Source: Myxococcales bacterium
GTDB taxonomy: Bacteria; Myxococcota_A; Polyangia; Polyangiales; Ga0077539
Direction of reading: 5' to 3'
DNA length: 64,000 bases
NCBI GenBank assembly: GCA_016793325.1
Contig: JAEUKI010000071.1
Coordinates: 62,001 to 126,000 of the forward strand
The notes below the pieces were generated by a model. It did no database searches. It was given only the letters and a program-made list of their open reading frames with translations, and was not told the origin of the DNA. Shown here piece by piece: positions 24,665 through 33,386 of the stretch (the stretch's first letter is position 1; every line of letters starts with the position of its first letter). Position numbers and translations under genes: made by a program.

Positions 24665-25484
24665 TCAACGCGGCGCGATCTCGACCGAGACGCCGAAGTG
24701 GTCGGACACATAGAGCGCGCCCGACGCGTCGATGGGCGCGGCGCCCTCGAGCTTCGAGGCGGTCGCGGTGAGCGTCGGGGAGCGCAGAAGGACCCGGTCG
24801 ATACGACGGCGGACGGCGTTGTCGCGCGCGGCGCGAGCCATCGCGTTGGTCGCGGTGTCTCGGGTGAAGCCGGGCTCGCTCGGGCCGTGGGTCTGCTTCC
24901 ACGCGTCGCGAAACGCGCTGGGAATCGACTGCTCTTCGGGCTCTCGGTCCGCGAAATTGAAGTCGCCCATCAGCACGGCGTGCTCGAACGACGCGAGCCG
25001 CGCGAAGCACTCTCGAAGCTGATCTTCGCGCGTCTCTCCGTTGTGTCGGTGGCTCTCGAGGTGCACGGCGCCGACCGCGAGGCGCGCGCCGGCGATCGAG
25101 AAGACGCCGTAGGGCATCGAGCGGCCCATCGAGGTGGGGAGCTCGGCGAGCCAGAGCGATTCGGGGCGGACGCGCGCGAGGAGGAGCGTTCCGTACTCGT
25201 CGAAGGTCGAGCCGTCGGTGTCGCTGGAGAGGTACGCGTCGCCGAGGTCTTCGAGCAGCCACGAGAGCGACGCTCGGGTGACCTCTTGGAGCGCGACGAA
25301 CGTCGGCGCGCGCTCGAGGACGAGCCTCGCCGCGGCGCGCGTTCGCGCGCGATGCGCGTGTTCGCCGAACCACAGGTTGAGCGTGAGCGCTGAAAAACGC
25401 CCGGCGAGATCGCTCGCGGGAGACTGTTGAAAAGTGGTGTTCGTCGCGAGCGATCGCTGCGAATAGAGGGGGCCCGGTGCTCAC
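24665..25484 (-). CDS. Endonuclease/exonuclease/phosphatase-family hydrolase, frameshifted 5' end
   Basis: The domain reads LTLNLWFGEHAHR, then FVALQEVTR (catalytic Glu), GDFNFAD, RRRIDRVLL and SDHFGVSVEI, the full set for the EEP (DNase I-like) fold. The frame carrying it has no ATG, GTG or TTG between its upstream stop (25481) and the Met at 25129, and that Met lies after the catalytic Glu. Removing one base from the run of five A (25393-25397 on the plus strand) joins the frame to a GTG at 25484. So the gene is either broken, phase-variable or mis-sequenced. No signal peptide is seen, so the place of action is unclear; no metal-ligand residue is missing. Confidence 0.7.
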
Positions 25485-25538
25485 GATCGCAGGGAGGTAT
25501 GCCGCGCGGCGCGCAGCGAAGCAATCGACGCGGCTCGA

Positions 25539-26465
25539 TCACTTGGGCGCGAGCGTCTTTGCGAGCTTCGTGATCGCGCCTCGCGCGAAGGCGAGCATCG
25601 GATCGTCGCGCTGGCTGTCGCGAGACAAGAGGTCCATGGTCGAGCCCTGGAGCGCGAGCTCCTTGGGGACTCTTGCGCGGGCGAGCTTCGGGTGCGCGGC
25701 CGCGAGGCCTCGGGCGATGACCGCAGGGAGCGTCGCGACCATCGCGCTTCCCTCGACGATCGCGCCGACGGCGTGAAAGCCGGCGACGCTCAGGCGAACG
25801 CGGCGCTCGATGCGAAGGAGGTCTTCGACGACGCCGCGCAGGTCGCCGTTGTACGAGACGATCACGTGCTCGTGCGCGAGGTACTTGGCGAGCGTGGGCC
25901 GCGCGCCGAGCGTCGCGTGCCGCGGGTCGAAGAGCAGCTCGAAGCCGCCGTCGAAGAGGGGCGCTCGAGAGACGCCCGCGGGCAGCTCGTCGGCGATCGC
26001 GACGGCGAGGTCGATCGTGTTCGACGCGAACGCCGACGCGACGGTGCGAAACTGTACGGGCGTCACGATCAAGCGAAGGCGTGGGGCGTGGCGCTCGAAG
26101 TGACGGCACAACGCGGGGAGAAGAAGCGCCTCGAACATGTCCGACAAACCGAGGCGCAGGACGCGGGCGCTGGTTGCGGCGTCGAAGCCCTCGGGGGACG
26201 TCGCGGCTTCGACGAGCGCGGACAAGAGCGGAGCCGCTCGCGCGTAGAGCTGCTCGCCCCGCGCGGTGAGGGCGAGGCCGCGGCCCTTGCGCACGAAGAG
26301 CGGCGCGCCGATCGCGTCGGACAAGCGTCGCAGCGCGGCGCTGACGGCGGGCTGTGTGAGATAGAGCCTCGCCGCGGCCTCGGTGACGAACTTTTGTTCG
26401 GCCACAACGGCGAACACGCGAAGGAGGTTGAGGTCGAGGTCGCGAGCCAGAGACGCGGTGCGCAT
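25539..26465 (-). CDS. LysR-type transcriptional regulator
   Basis: 308 residues from the ATG at 26465. Helix-turn-helix at about 20-60 (FVTEAAARLYLTQPAVSAALRRL), effector-binding domain beyond residue 90. Normal length and motif content. It diverges from an aldo/keto reductase gene 130 bp away, which is the likely target. A further in-frame start at 26522 would extend into that intergenic region and was rejected. Confidence 0.9.
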   Translation of the reverse strand: MRTASLARDLDLNLLRVFAVVAEQKFVTEAAARLYLTQPAVSAALRRLSDAIGAPLFVRKGRGLALTARGEQLYARAAPLLSALVEAATSPEGFDAATSARVLRLGLSDMFEALLLPALCRHFERHAPRLRLIVTPVQFRTVASAFASNTIDLAVAIADELPAGVSRAPLFDGGFELLFDPRHATLGARPTLAKYLAHEHVIVSYNGDLRGVVEDLLRIERRVRLSVAGFHAVGAIVEGSAMVATLPAVIARGLAAAHPKLARARVPKELALQGSTMDLLSRDSQRDDPMLAFARGAITKLAKTLAPK

Positions 26466-26531
26466 GCGTCGAGAGCGTACGAGCGACGGGGCTGAATCAT
26501 CAACGATGTGTATGAGACGCATTCATTCTAT

Positions 26532-26541
26532 CAACTGGTTG
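26532..26541. promoter_or_regulatory. Possible LysR-binding dyad
   Basis: CAAC-TG-GTTG, a 10-bp perfect dyad, sits between the divergent LysR and aldo/keto reductase genes, 54 bp before the reductase start. LysR proteins bind dyads with a T-N11-A core; this one is short and unproven. Confidence 0.22.
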
Positions 26542-26595
26542 GATGAGAGCGTCTGCGCCAAGACTTACGAACAGATCGACACGGAGGTCGAAGCG

Positions 26596-27591
26596 ATGAC
26601 GACGAACGAGATGCGCAAGGTGAAGCTCGGCACGACAGGACCCGAGGTCTCGACGCTGGGGCTCGGGTGCATGGCCCTGTCGGGGGTGTATGGTCCGACG
26701 AGCGACGAAGAGGGGATCCGCACGATCCACCGCGCGATGGACGCGGGGATCAACCTGTTCGACACGGGGGACTTCTACGGGATCGGGCACAACGAGATGC
26801 TCATTGGCCGCGCGATCGCGGGGCGACGCGAGGACGTCGTGCTCTCGGTGAAGTTCGGCGCGCTTCGAACGCCGGACGGCGGGTACTCGGGCTACGACGC
26901 GCGGCCTGTGGCGGTGAAGAACTTCGCTGCGTATTCGATGCGGCGCTTGGGCGTGGACTACATCGACGTGTATCGACCGTCGCGGCTCGACCCGGCGGTT
27001 CCGATCGAGGACACGATCGGCGCGATCGCAGACCTCGTGAAGGCGGGTTACGTGCGGCACATCGGGCTGTCGGAGGTGGGCGTCGAGACGATTCGGCGCG
27101 CGAGCGCGGTGCATCCCATTGTGGATTTGCAGATCGAGTACGCGATCTCGAGCCGCGGGCCCGAGGAGAAGATCTTTCCGACGCTGCGCGAGCTGGGCGC
27201 GAGCGCGACGCTCTACGGCGTGTTCGGTCGGGGTTTGCTCACGGGAAAGAAGCCCACGGGACAGTCAGACTTTCGGGCGCATTTGCCGAGGTTCGCGGGT
27301 GAAGATGGCGAGGCCAACGCGCGGGTCGTCGAGCGGTTCGGCGCGTACGCCAAGCGACTCGGTCTGTCGTCGGCGCAGCTCGCGCTCGCGTGGGTGAGGG
27401 CGAAGGAGCCTGCGTTTGTTCCGTTGGTGGGGGCGCGGACGGTCGTGCAGCTCGAGGATGCGCTCGGGGTGCTTCGCGTGTCGCTCGACAACGGGCAGCT
27501 CGCCGAGCTCGACGCTCTCGTGCAACCCGACGCGATCAAGGGAACGCGCTACGCGGCGCAGCACATGGCGATGCTCGACAGCGAACGCTGA
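26596..27591 (+). CDS. Aldo/keto reductase
   Basis: 331 residues from the ATG at 26596. TIM-barrel reductase motifs: LGLGCMALSGVYG, INLFDTGDFYG (catalytic Asp and Tyr), VLSVKFG (catalytic Lys), RLDPAVPIEDTIGAI, KAGYVRHIGLSEVG, and an NADPH-binding end (VGARTVVQLEDALGVL). Where many family members have the active-site His in 'HR-x-D', this protein has SRLD. Uses NADPH to reduce aldehydes or ketones in the cytoplasm; the substrate is unknown. Longer in-frame starts lie in the intergenic region. Divergent LysR gene is the probable regulator. Confidence 0.9.
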   Translation: MTTNEMRKVKLGTTGPEVSTLGLGCMALSGVYGPTSDEEGIRTIHRAMDAGINLFDTGDFYGIGHNEMLIGRAIAGRREDVVLSVKFGALRTPDGGYSGYDARPVAVKNFAAYSMRRLGVDYIDVYRPSRLDPAVPIEDTIGAIADLVKAGYVRHIGLSEVGVETIRRASAVHPIVDLQIEYAISSRGPEEKIFPTLRELGASATLYGVFGRGLLTGKKPTGQSDFRAHLPRFAGEDGEANARVVERFGAYAKRLGLSSAQLALAWVRAKEPAFVPLVGARTVVQLEDALGVLRVSLDNGQLAELDALVQPDAIKGTRYAAQHMAMLDSER

Positions 27592-27597
27592 GCGCGG

Positions 27598-28275
27598 CTA
27601 CGGGTGCAACGACAGCTCGCGGTACCACGCGCGATAGCCCGCGAGCCTCGCCCAGGGGCCGATGATCCAAGGCAACGCTCGCTCGATCGCTGGCGGCATG
27701 GCGTCGACGTGCGTGTCGCACTGCGCGTCGTTGACCGACAGTTGCAGCGGCATCGTGCGGCCGCGGGCGTCGGGGTGACCGTCCATGATCTTGTAGAGCT
27801 GCACGAGGCACGCCGCGAACGTGATGGGCATCGCCGCATCGCCTTCGACGATCACGGGCGTCGGTCCGGGATTGAACGGGCGATGCGCGACGCCGGGGGC
27901 GATTTCGATGCTCTCTCCGGCAGAGAGCTGGAGGACGCGGGGGCCGACTTCGATCGAGAGTGTCCCTTCTCGGACCGTGAAGCGCTCGGTGAAGGTGCGG
28001 TGGTGGTGCTTCGGAGGGCCGCTCGCGCCCGGCGCGATCACGAGTCGAAGCGACACGCGTCCGCGGGGATCGACGCTGAGCACCTCTTGCGAGAACCCTT
28101 CGGCGCGGCTCGCGAAGCGATCGCCCGCGCGGGGAAACGTCCGCGGATCGGGAGGATCCATCGGCGCTGCAACGCGGTGGATGAACAACGCCACGAGCTG
28201 CGCGACGAACGCGGCGACGCCGAACCTCGCGAGGGCTCGCGCGATCCGCGCGCGGCGCGTGGGGGTGGTTGACAT
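27598..28275 (-). CDS. Membrane-anchored cupin-domain protein
   Basis: 225 residues. N-terminal hydrophobic segment (about 14-36) after an Arg-rich start, likely one membrane anchor. Cupin motif: PPKHHHRTFTERFTVREGTLSIEVG (first metal-binding motif) and IAPGVAHRPFNPG (second). C-terminal 80 residues contain LPWIIGPWARLAGYRAWY, perhaps membrane-associated. Cupins bind metals and small molecules; role here unknown. Divergent TetR gene with an operator overlapping this start codon suggests regulation by that TetR protein. Confidence 0.8.
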   Translation of the reverse strand: MSTTPTRRARIARALARFGVAAFVAQLVALFIHRVAAPMDPPDPRTFPRAGDRFASRAEGFSQEVLSVDPRGRVSLRLVIAPGASGPPKHHHRTFTERFTVREGTLSIEVGPRVLQLSAGESIEIAPGVAHRPFNPGPTPVIVEGDAAMPITFAACLVQLYKIMDGHPDARGRTMPLQLSVNDAQCDTHVDAMPPAIERALPWIIGPWARLAGYRAWYRELSLHP

Positions 28276-28310
28276 AGTGTAAAGTTACCGAATGTTGACA
28301 CCGTGTCAAC
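28268..28310. promoter_or_regulatory. Double TetR-type operator
   Basis: A perfect inverted repeat GTTGACA-CCG-TGTCAAC lies at 28294-28310. A degenerate copy, GTTGACA-TAG-TGTAAAG, lies at 28268-28284 and covers the start codon of the cupin gene. Both sit between the cupin gene and the TetR gene, which is the usual place for a TetR-family autoregulatory operator; the binding partner is inferred from position. Confidence 0.65.
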
Positions 28311-28337
28311 CTCGAGCGCGTCGTATGCTCGTGGCCG

Positions 28338-29003
28338 ATGAGCGAACGACGAAAGACAGCGCCCACGCGAGCGCGCGAGCGCGCTGCGCGAGGCGCGAAG
28401 GTCGACACGCGCGAGCGCCTCGTTCGGGCGGGGCTGGCGGTCCTCGAGCGGGGCGAGCCGTTTTCGCTCGGTGAAATCGCACGCGAAGCCGGGGTCTCGC
28501 GGCAGGCGTTGTATCTGCACTTCGAGAGCCGCGCGGCCCTCGCCGTCGCGGTGGCGCAGTTCGTGGACGAGTCCTTCGGGCTCGAAGAGGCGCTCGCGCC
28601 GAGCCGCGCTGCGACCGACGCGCGCGCGCTCTTGCGGGCGCACGCGCGCTTCGTCGCGAAGTACAACGAGCGGATCCAGACGGTGGTCCGCATGGCAGAC
28701 GCGCTTCGACAGACCGACGCAGAGATGGCTGTTCCGTGGAAGGACCGCCTCGCGAATCGGCGCGCTGGAGGGCACATCATTGCGCAGAAGCTCTCGGCGT
28801 GGGGCGAGCTCGCGGACGAATGGACCGTCGAGTCTGCGGGCGACTGGGTGTGCGCTCTCTCGTCGGTCAAGCTCTGGGAGGAGCTCGTGCTCGACCTCGG
28901 TTGGAGCCGCGAGCGCTTCGCGCGGTCTCTCGAGCGGCAGCTCGCGGCGGGGCTCTTGCGGCCCAAAGAGCCCCTCGCGTCCGGGCCCGCGACGAATCGG
29001 TGA
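28338..29003 (+). CDS. TetR-family transcriptional regulator
   Basis: 221 residues. Basic N-terminal extension (1-25) then the TetR helix-turn-helix, with PFSLGEIAREAGVSRQALYLHF (about 46-67) as the recognition segment, followed by an all-helical ligand domain. Represses its target and releases it on binding a small molecule, as is usual in the family. Divergent from the cupin gene, with two palindromes between them (28268-28310), so it probably controls both. Confidence 0.9.
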   Translation: MSERRKTAPTRARERAARGAKVDTRERLVRAGLAVLERGEPFSLGEIAREAGVSRQALYLHFESRAALAVAVAQFVDESFGLEEALAPSRAATDARALLRAHARFVAKYNERIQTVVRMADALRQTDAEMAVPWKDRLANRRAGGHIIAQKLSAWGELADEWTVESAGDWVCALSSVKLWEELVLDLGWSRERFARSLERQLAAGLLRPKEPLASGPATNR

Positions 29004-29208
29004 AGCGACGGCTCGCGACCGCACAAGTGGAGTGTGAAGCGAGCGAACAGCGTGTCGCCCGCTTCAGCGCCCGTCGCGGGCGTCCGAGAAACCGTCGCGA
29101 GCTTTGTCGTCGCGCGGAGTTCTCGGGTTGTGTGCAACGTCGTGCCACGCCGAGCATCTTCGATGTTCGACCGAGAGCGCGCGTGCGTCGAGCAGAAGAG
29201 GTGTCGCC

Positions 29209-29679
29209 ATGAAGCTTCGAGCGTCGATGAGTCTGTCACTGCTCTTGTTGGGAGCCGCGTTGTCCGTGGGGCGCGGAGCGCGCGCCGACCGAGCGCCGTC
29301 GATCGATCGCGCCCACGTCACGGTGTCCGTCGCGGGTCTACGAAGCGATCGCGGCGCGGTCCGGTGCATCGCGTACGACGGCCCCGAGCGGTTTCCCGAG
29401 GGAAATCAGCGGGTGATCGCGCGAGTCTCGGCGCGGCCCGCCGGCGCGAGCGCGACGTGCGAGTTCGCTGGGTTGCCGAGGGGCCGCGACATCGCCGTCG
29501 TGATTCACCACGACGAGAACGACGACCGCGTGTTTCAGCGGGGCGTGTTCGGTATTCCGCTCGAAGGCTACGGCTTTTCGAACGACGCGCGGCCGATCCT
29601 CGCGGCGCCCTCGTTCGACGCGTGCAAGTTTCGGCCGCTCGGCGAGCGCTGGAGCGTTCGAATCACTGCGCGCTACTGA
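29209..29679 (+). CDS. DUF2141-family secreted protein
   Basis: 156 residues from the ATG at 29209, with GAAGAGG 10-16 bases upstream. Signal peptide (SLSLLLLGAALSVG) then the DUF2141 core: VTVSVAGLRSDRGAVRC, GLPRGRDIAVVIHHDENDD, IPLEGYGFSND. Members are small beta-sandwich envelope proteins of unknown function. Same strand as the next gene, 38 bp away; co-transcription possible. Confidence 0.85.
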   Translation: MKLRASMSLSLLLLGAALSVGRGARADRAPSIDRAHVTVSVAGLRSDRGAVRCIAYDGPERFPEGNQRVIARVSARPAGASATCEFAGLPRGRDIAVVIHHDENDDRVFQRGVFGIPLEGYGFSNDARPILAAPSFDACKFRPLGERWSVRITARY

Positions 29680-29717
29680 GGTAGCGTTGGTGCATCGCTT
29701 CTCACCGAGTTGATCGC

Positions 29718-30770
29718 ATGCGCTCTGCTGTCTCGATCGCTTCGAGCGTGCGTCGGACATCGATCGCGTTGATCGCGGCCGTGGTCGTCGTGCTCGTCGC
29801 GTCGCCGACCTTCGCGCAGCGCGCGCATTTCTCGTGGACTCGGGGCGAAGGCGCAGACGAGTGCCCGTCGAACGACCGCGCGTTCGAAGAGCTCGAGCAG
29901 CTGCTCCGCCGTCCGCTCGGCGAAGCGCTCGCCAATCGCTCGCTCGAAGCCCTGCTCGCGCGGGACGCCGAGGGCTTTCGCGTGGTTTTGTACTGGCGCT
30001 CTTCGAGCGGAGCGCTGCTCGCCAGCCAGGTGTTTCGCGGAGGAGCCCAGTCGTGCGAAGCGCTCTCGACCGCGGCGCTCACGGCGGCGCTCGTCGCGAT
30101 CGAGAGCGATGTGCTCCCGACGCCCGCGGAGACGCCCGCGCCGCCAGCGCGCGCGCCGACGCCACAACCCACACAATCAACGCCAGCGCCAACGCCAGCC
30201 GTGCGAACCAACGCGATCGCGCCCGTTGCGCCGCGCGTCAGCGGTCCGCCGGCGCCAGATCGATGGCGCTTCGGGGATCTCTCGCTCGGCGGGGTCGCTG
30301 CGTTCGGCGTGATGCCCGCGATCAACGGGGGCGTGCAGCTCTACGCAGAGCCGTACGTTCGCGGGCGAGCGCGGGTTGGGGCGCACGCGACGGCGTACTT
30401 CGAGTCGTCGTACGGACTCGCGATTGCTGCTGGATTTTCAGCGGTAGAGTTCGGCGCGGACGCGTGCGGCGGCGTGCTGCCCGTGTCGTGGCGGTTCGGG
30501 ATCTTCGGCTGCGCCGGAGCGCGCGCGGGCGCGGTCTCGGGGTTCGGCTACAACGCCAGCGTCCCCACAGGTGGAACGCAAGGCTCGCTCGCCTTCAACG
30601 CCTCGGGGCTGTTTCGGCTCGATTTGGCGCCAGTGGTTCTCTCGCTCGACGTCGGGATGCGCGTGAACGCCTCGCGCTACGTGCTTCGCGCTTCGGGCGG
30701 ACAGGTGCTCACCGAGCAGTCCACGGTCGGCGGGCTCGTGACGTTGCGCGTGGGCGTGTCGATTCCATGA
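29718..30770 (+). CDS. Secreted, probable outer-membrane protein upstream of an ECF pair
   Basis: 350 residues. Signal peptide with long hydrophobic core (ALIAAVVVVLVASPTFAQ). Residues 35-140 form a domain with Cys (DECPSNDRAF, QSCEALS); 140-180 is a Pro/Thr/Ala linker; 190-350 shows repeated amphipathic strands rich in Gly and aromatic residues and ends with LRVGVSIP, like an outer-membrane barrel. Its stop codon overlaps the start of the ECF sigma gene (ATGA), so the three genes to 32229 form an operon. It may be the envelope component sensed or controlled by that ECF system. Confidence 0.75.
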   Translation: MRSAVSIASSVRRTSIALIAAVVVVLVASPTFAQRAHFSWTRGEGADECPSNDRAFEELEQLLRRPLGEALANRSLEALLARDAEGFRVVLYWRSSSGALLASQVFRGGAQSCEALSTAALTAALVAIESDVLPTPAETPAPPARAPTPQPTQSTPAPTPAVRTNAIAPVAPRVSGPPAPDRWRFGDLSLGGVAAFGVMPAINGGVQLYAEPYVRGRARVGAHATAYFESSYGLAIAAGFSAVEFGADACGGVLPVSWRFGIFGCAGARAGAVSGFGYNASVPTGGTQGSLAFNASGLFRLDLAPVVLSLDVGMRVNASRYVLRASGGQVLTEQSTVGGLVTLRVGVSIP

Positions 30771-31378
30771 AGCCCGAGGAGGCGTCCGCACAAGGAGAGA
30801 GCGTGATGAGCGCTCTACTCACGGGCTCGTCGGAGGCGCGAGCCGCTCCGGCCGCCGCGACGGTGACCGAAATCGCCAGTCGCGAGGCAGAGTTCTTGTG
30901 GCTCACGCTTCAGCGAATGGGCGTGCGTCGAGACGACTGCCACGACGTGGTTCAGCAAGTGTTGCTGACGGTTCATCAGCGGCTGCACACGTACGATGGT
31001 CGCGCCCCGATCCGCGCGTGGCTCTACGGAATCTGCCTTCGTCACGCGTCGGTTCATCGCCGACGCGCGTGGGTTCGAAGGGAGCAACCGACCGAGCCCA
31101 CAGAGCTGCCCGAGCGGACGTCGTCTCCGCCGACGCCCGAGTCCGAACTCGAGAAGAGCGAACAGCGCTCGAGGCTCGAGGCGATGCTCGACGAGCTCGA
31201 CGAGGACAAGCGGGCGGTGTTGGTGATGTTCGAGATCGAAGAGCGCTCGTGCGACGACATCGCGCGAGAGCTCGGCGTCGCTGTGGGGACGGTCCACTCG
31301 CGCTTGCATGCTGCGCGACGCGCGCTGCGCGCGGTGTTCGATCGTTGGGCCGCGCGAGAGAAGGGAGGAGCGCGATGA
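30767..31378 (+). CDS. ECF sigma-70 family sigma factor
   Basis: 203 residues from an ATG that overlaps the upstream stop. Region 2: DDCHDVVQQVLLTVHQRLHTYDGRAPIRAWLYGICLRHA; linker with Thr/Glu/Pro; region 4: DDIARELGVAVGTVHSRLHAARRALR. Directs RNA polymerase to extracytoplasmic-function promoters. The next gene starts at 31375, again by ATGA overlap, and encodes a membrane protein that could be its anti-sigma factor. Confidence 0.9.
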   Translation: MKPEEASAQGESVMSALLTGSSEARAAPAAATVTEIASREAEFLWLTLQRMGVRRDDCHDVVQQVLLTVHQRLHTYDGRAPIRAWLYGICLRHASVHRRRAWVRREQPTEPTELPERTSSPPTPESELEKSEQRSRLEAMLDELDEDKRAVLVMFEIEERSCDDIARELGVAVGTVHSRLHAARRALRAVFDRWAAREKGGAR

Positions 31379-32229
31379 AAGATCCGCCCAGGATGAGCTC
31401 GAGCGACGAGACGCCGGACGCGCTTCGATCGATGTTCGCGGGCGCCGAGCGACCGGCGCCGTTGTCTGCAGAAGACAAGGCGCGGATCCTCGCGGGCGCA
31501 GCGGCGATCGCGTCGGGCGCGGTCGTGACGGGCGCGGTCGCCTCGAAGGGGGCGACGCTCGCGTGGCCGATGTTCTTCAAAGTCGCGGGCCTCGCAGGGG
31601 TCGTGATCGCGACGTCCATCGGCGTGCGCGAGGCGTGGGTGCGCGCCGCTGCGCCCGACGCTGCGAGGCAAATCGCTGCGCCTCGAACGCAGCCAGCGCG
31701 ACGTTCGCCTGCGCCCGATCGGGTTCGAAGCGAACCGCAAGGGGCCGTCGAGCCCGCGCAGGTTCGCGAGGAGCCTCCGACGCCGCCGCAACCGCCGCCG
31801 CCGGTGGTCTCGCGTCCCGCTGCGCGCACCGACGCCGCTCCGGTCGCAGCGCGCGTCGCGAACGACGGGCGACTGGCGCTGCGGCGTGCGGGCGAGAGCG
31901 TGAGCGCGATGAACGCGGAGCCTCCGCGCGAGGCGTGTCCGGTCGATCCGAGCAGCGCCAGTGGGCTCGCGAGCGAGTCGCGCGCGTTGGCGATGGCCAC
32001 GTCGTTGCTTTCGACGCGGCCTGCGATCGCGCTCGCGTGTGTGCGCGCGGCGGAGCGCGCGGGGGCGTCCGACGCGCTCGCGACCGAGCGGCTCTATCTC
32101 GGCTTCGAGTCCTCGCGCCGCGCGGGATCGACGAGCGCGGCGCGCGCGTACGCGACGCAGTTGACCGAGCGCGCGCCGACGAGCGCGTACGGGGTTCGCG
32201 CGCAGCAGTGGCTCGAGGCGCAGCGATAG
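31375..32229 (+). CDS. Membrane protein, putative anti-sigma/regulatory partner of the ECF factor
   Basis: 284 residues. Residues 1-40 are cytoplasmic-looking and polar; 45-90 hold one or two hydrophobic segments (AGAAAIASGAVVTGAVA, FFKVAGLAGVVIATSIGV), then a Pro-rich linker and a C-terminal domain with helices (about 190-284) rich in Ala and Arg, possibly TPR-like. No zinc-finger ZAS motif (H-x3-C-x2-C) is present, so an anti-sigma role rests on its place directly after the ECF gene. Translational coupling (ATGA) and a strong AGGAG upstream support the start. Confidence 0.7.
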   Translation: MKDPPRMSSSDETPDALRSMFAGAERPAPLSAEDKARILAGAAAIASGAVVTGAVASKGATLAWPMFFKVAGLAGVVIATSIGVREAWVRAAAPDAARQIAAPRTQPARRSPAPDRVRSEPQGAVEPAQVREEPPTPPQPPPPVVSRPAARTDAAPVAARVANDGRLALRRAGESVSAMNAEPPREACPVDPSSASGLASESRALAMATSLLSTRPAIALACVRAAERAGASDALATERLYLGFESSRRAGSTSAARAYATQLTERAPTSAYGVRAQQWLEAQR

Positions 32230-32395
32230 CGTCGCGAACAAGCGAGGAGGAGCGCGTCGAACGCTCTGCAGTCGATCGAAATCTCCCTCAAATCCCTCGA
32301 GTGATTTGGGTAACGATGAGGGCTCGTCTCCCGGGCGTGCGCTTTCTGCGGCGCCCGCTGCGTTTCGCGCTGCGCGTGCGCCGCAGCCGAGGGCT

Positions 32396-33241
32396 CTACG
32401 AGCGCGTCGCGCGGAAGAGCACGTACTGCAGCGGGTACACGAGGTAGGGCCACGCGCGCAGGTCGCGCGCGGCGTGCTTGTGTCGCAGGGCGTTGCGGAG
32501 CATCCAGCGTCGAAACGGGCCCACGACGTCGCGGTCGATGCGCTCGAACGATCGGAGCTCGAGCCCCGCGCGCTCGACGGACGCGCGGTACGCCTCGAGC
32601 GACAGCGCGTTGTCGCTGGGAAAAGCCAGCGCTTCGGCGATTTGCGCGAGCGCTCTTCGCTCGAGTCCGTTGCGCGCGGGCGCGGGCACGAGGTCTGCGA
32701 CGACGAGCGAGCCGTTGGGCCGAAGGACCCTCGCGGCCTCGCGAAAGAAGCGCGCTCGGTCGGCGAAGTGAAAGGCCGCTTCGGTCGACAAGACGTGGTC
32801 GATCGAGGCTCGCTCGAAGGGGAGCGAGAGGGCGGACGCTTCGACGAACGCTACGCGGTCTTCGAGGGCGTTTGCTCGTGCGGCGCTGCGGGCGAGCGCG
32901 AGCTGCACCGACGAGACGTTGACTCCGACGACGCGGCGCGCGCGGGTCCTTCGCGCGACGCGGAGCGCGGCGGTCCCGAACCCGCAGCCGACGTCGAGCA
33001 CCGACGAGTCGTCGCGAATTTCTGCGCGGTCGATGCAGTGATCGAACAGCGCGAGGTTGGCTTCGTAGAGCGTCGCGGGCTCGCTTCCGTCTGCGCGACG
33101 CCACAGTCCCATGTTGACGATGGGGCCGTCGCCGTCGGTCGGCAGCACGTCTGCGCCGCGGTCGTCGTAGAGGGTTCGCGAGTCCGTCGCGTGGCGGTCG
33201 AGCGGGCCTCGGCCCTCGTCGATCGAGCTGCAGTGGTTCAC
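32396..33241 (-). CDS. SAM-dependent class I methyltransferase
   Basis: 281 residues from the GTG at 33241, which has AAGGAG 7 bases upstream; the longer frame has no such signal. SAM-binding motif VLDVGCGFGTAALR, then VVGVNVSSVQLALAR, LSTEAAFHFADRARFFREAARVLRPNGSLVVADL, the typical order for class I small-molecule methyltransferases (UbiE/gamma-tocopherol type). C-terminal helices (RRWMLRNALRHKHAARDL) may form a lid. Substrate unknown. Faces an ECF-operon gene across 166 bp. Confidence 0.87.
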   Translation of the reverse strand: MNHCSSIDEGRGPLDRHATDSRTLYDDRGADVLPTDGDGPIVNMGLWRRADGSEPATLYEANLALFDHCIDRAEIRDDSSVLDVGCGFGTAALRVARRTRARRVVGVNVSSVQLALARSAARANALEDRVAFVEASALSLPFERASIDHVLSTEAAFHFADRARFFREAARVLRPNGSLVVADLVPAPARNGLERRALAQIAEALAFPSDNALSLEAYRASVERAGLELRSFERIDRDVVGPFRRWMLRNALRHKHAARDLRAWPYLVYPLQYVLFRATRS

Positions 33242-33386
33242 GGCGAGTCTCCTTCGAAGCGCGGCACAAATGAACAAACGAGTCCGCCGTCGCGCGACGA
33301 GCGCGCGTCGGTCGGCTGTCCCGTGTGGCTTCACTCTTCGATTGTGCGGAGCTGCGCGGCGGCTTCGAAGAATCGTGATCGACGGC

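Noticed and set aside
25539..25550. Match of TCACTTGGGCGC to the 21-bp repeat at 3121
   Set aside because: It is the coding end of a LysR gene and a single short match; chance is enough.
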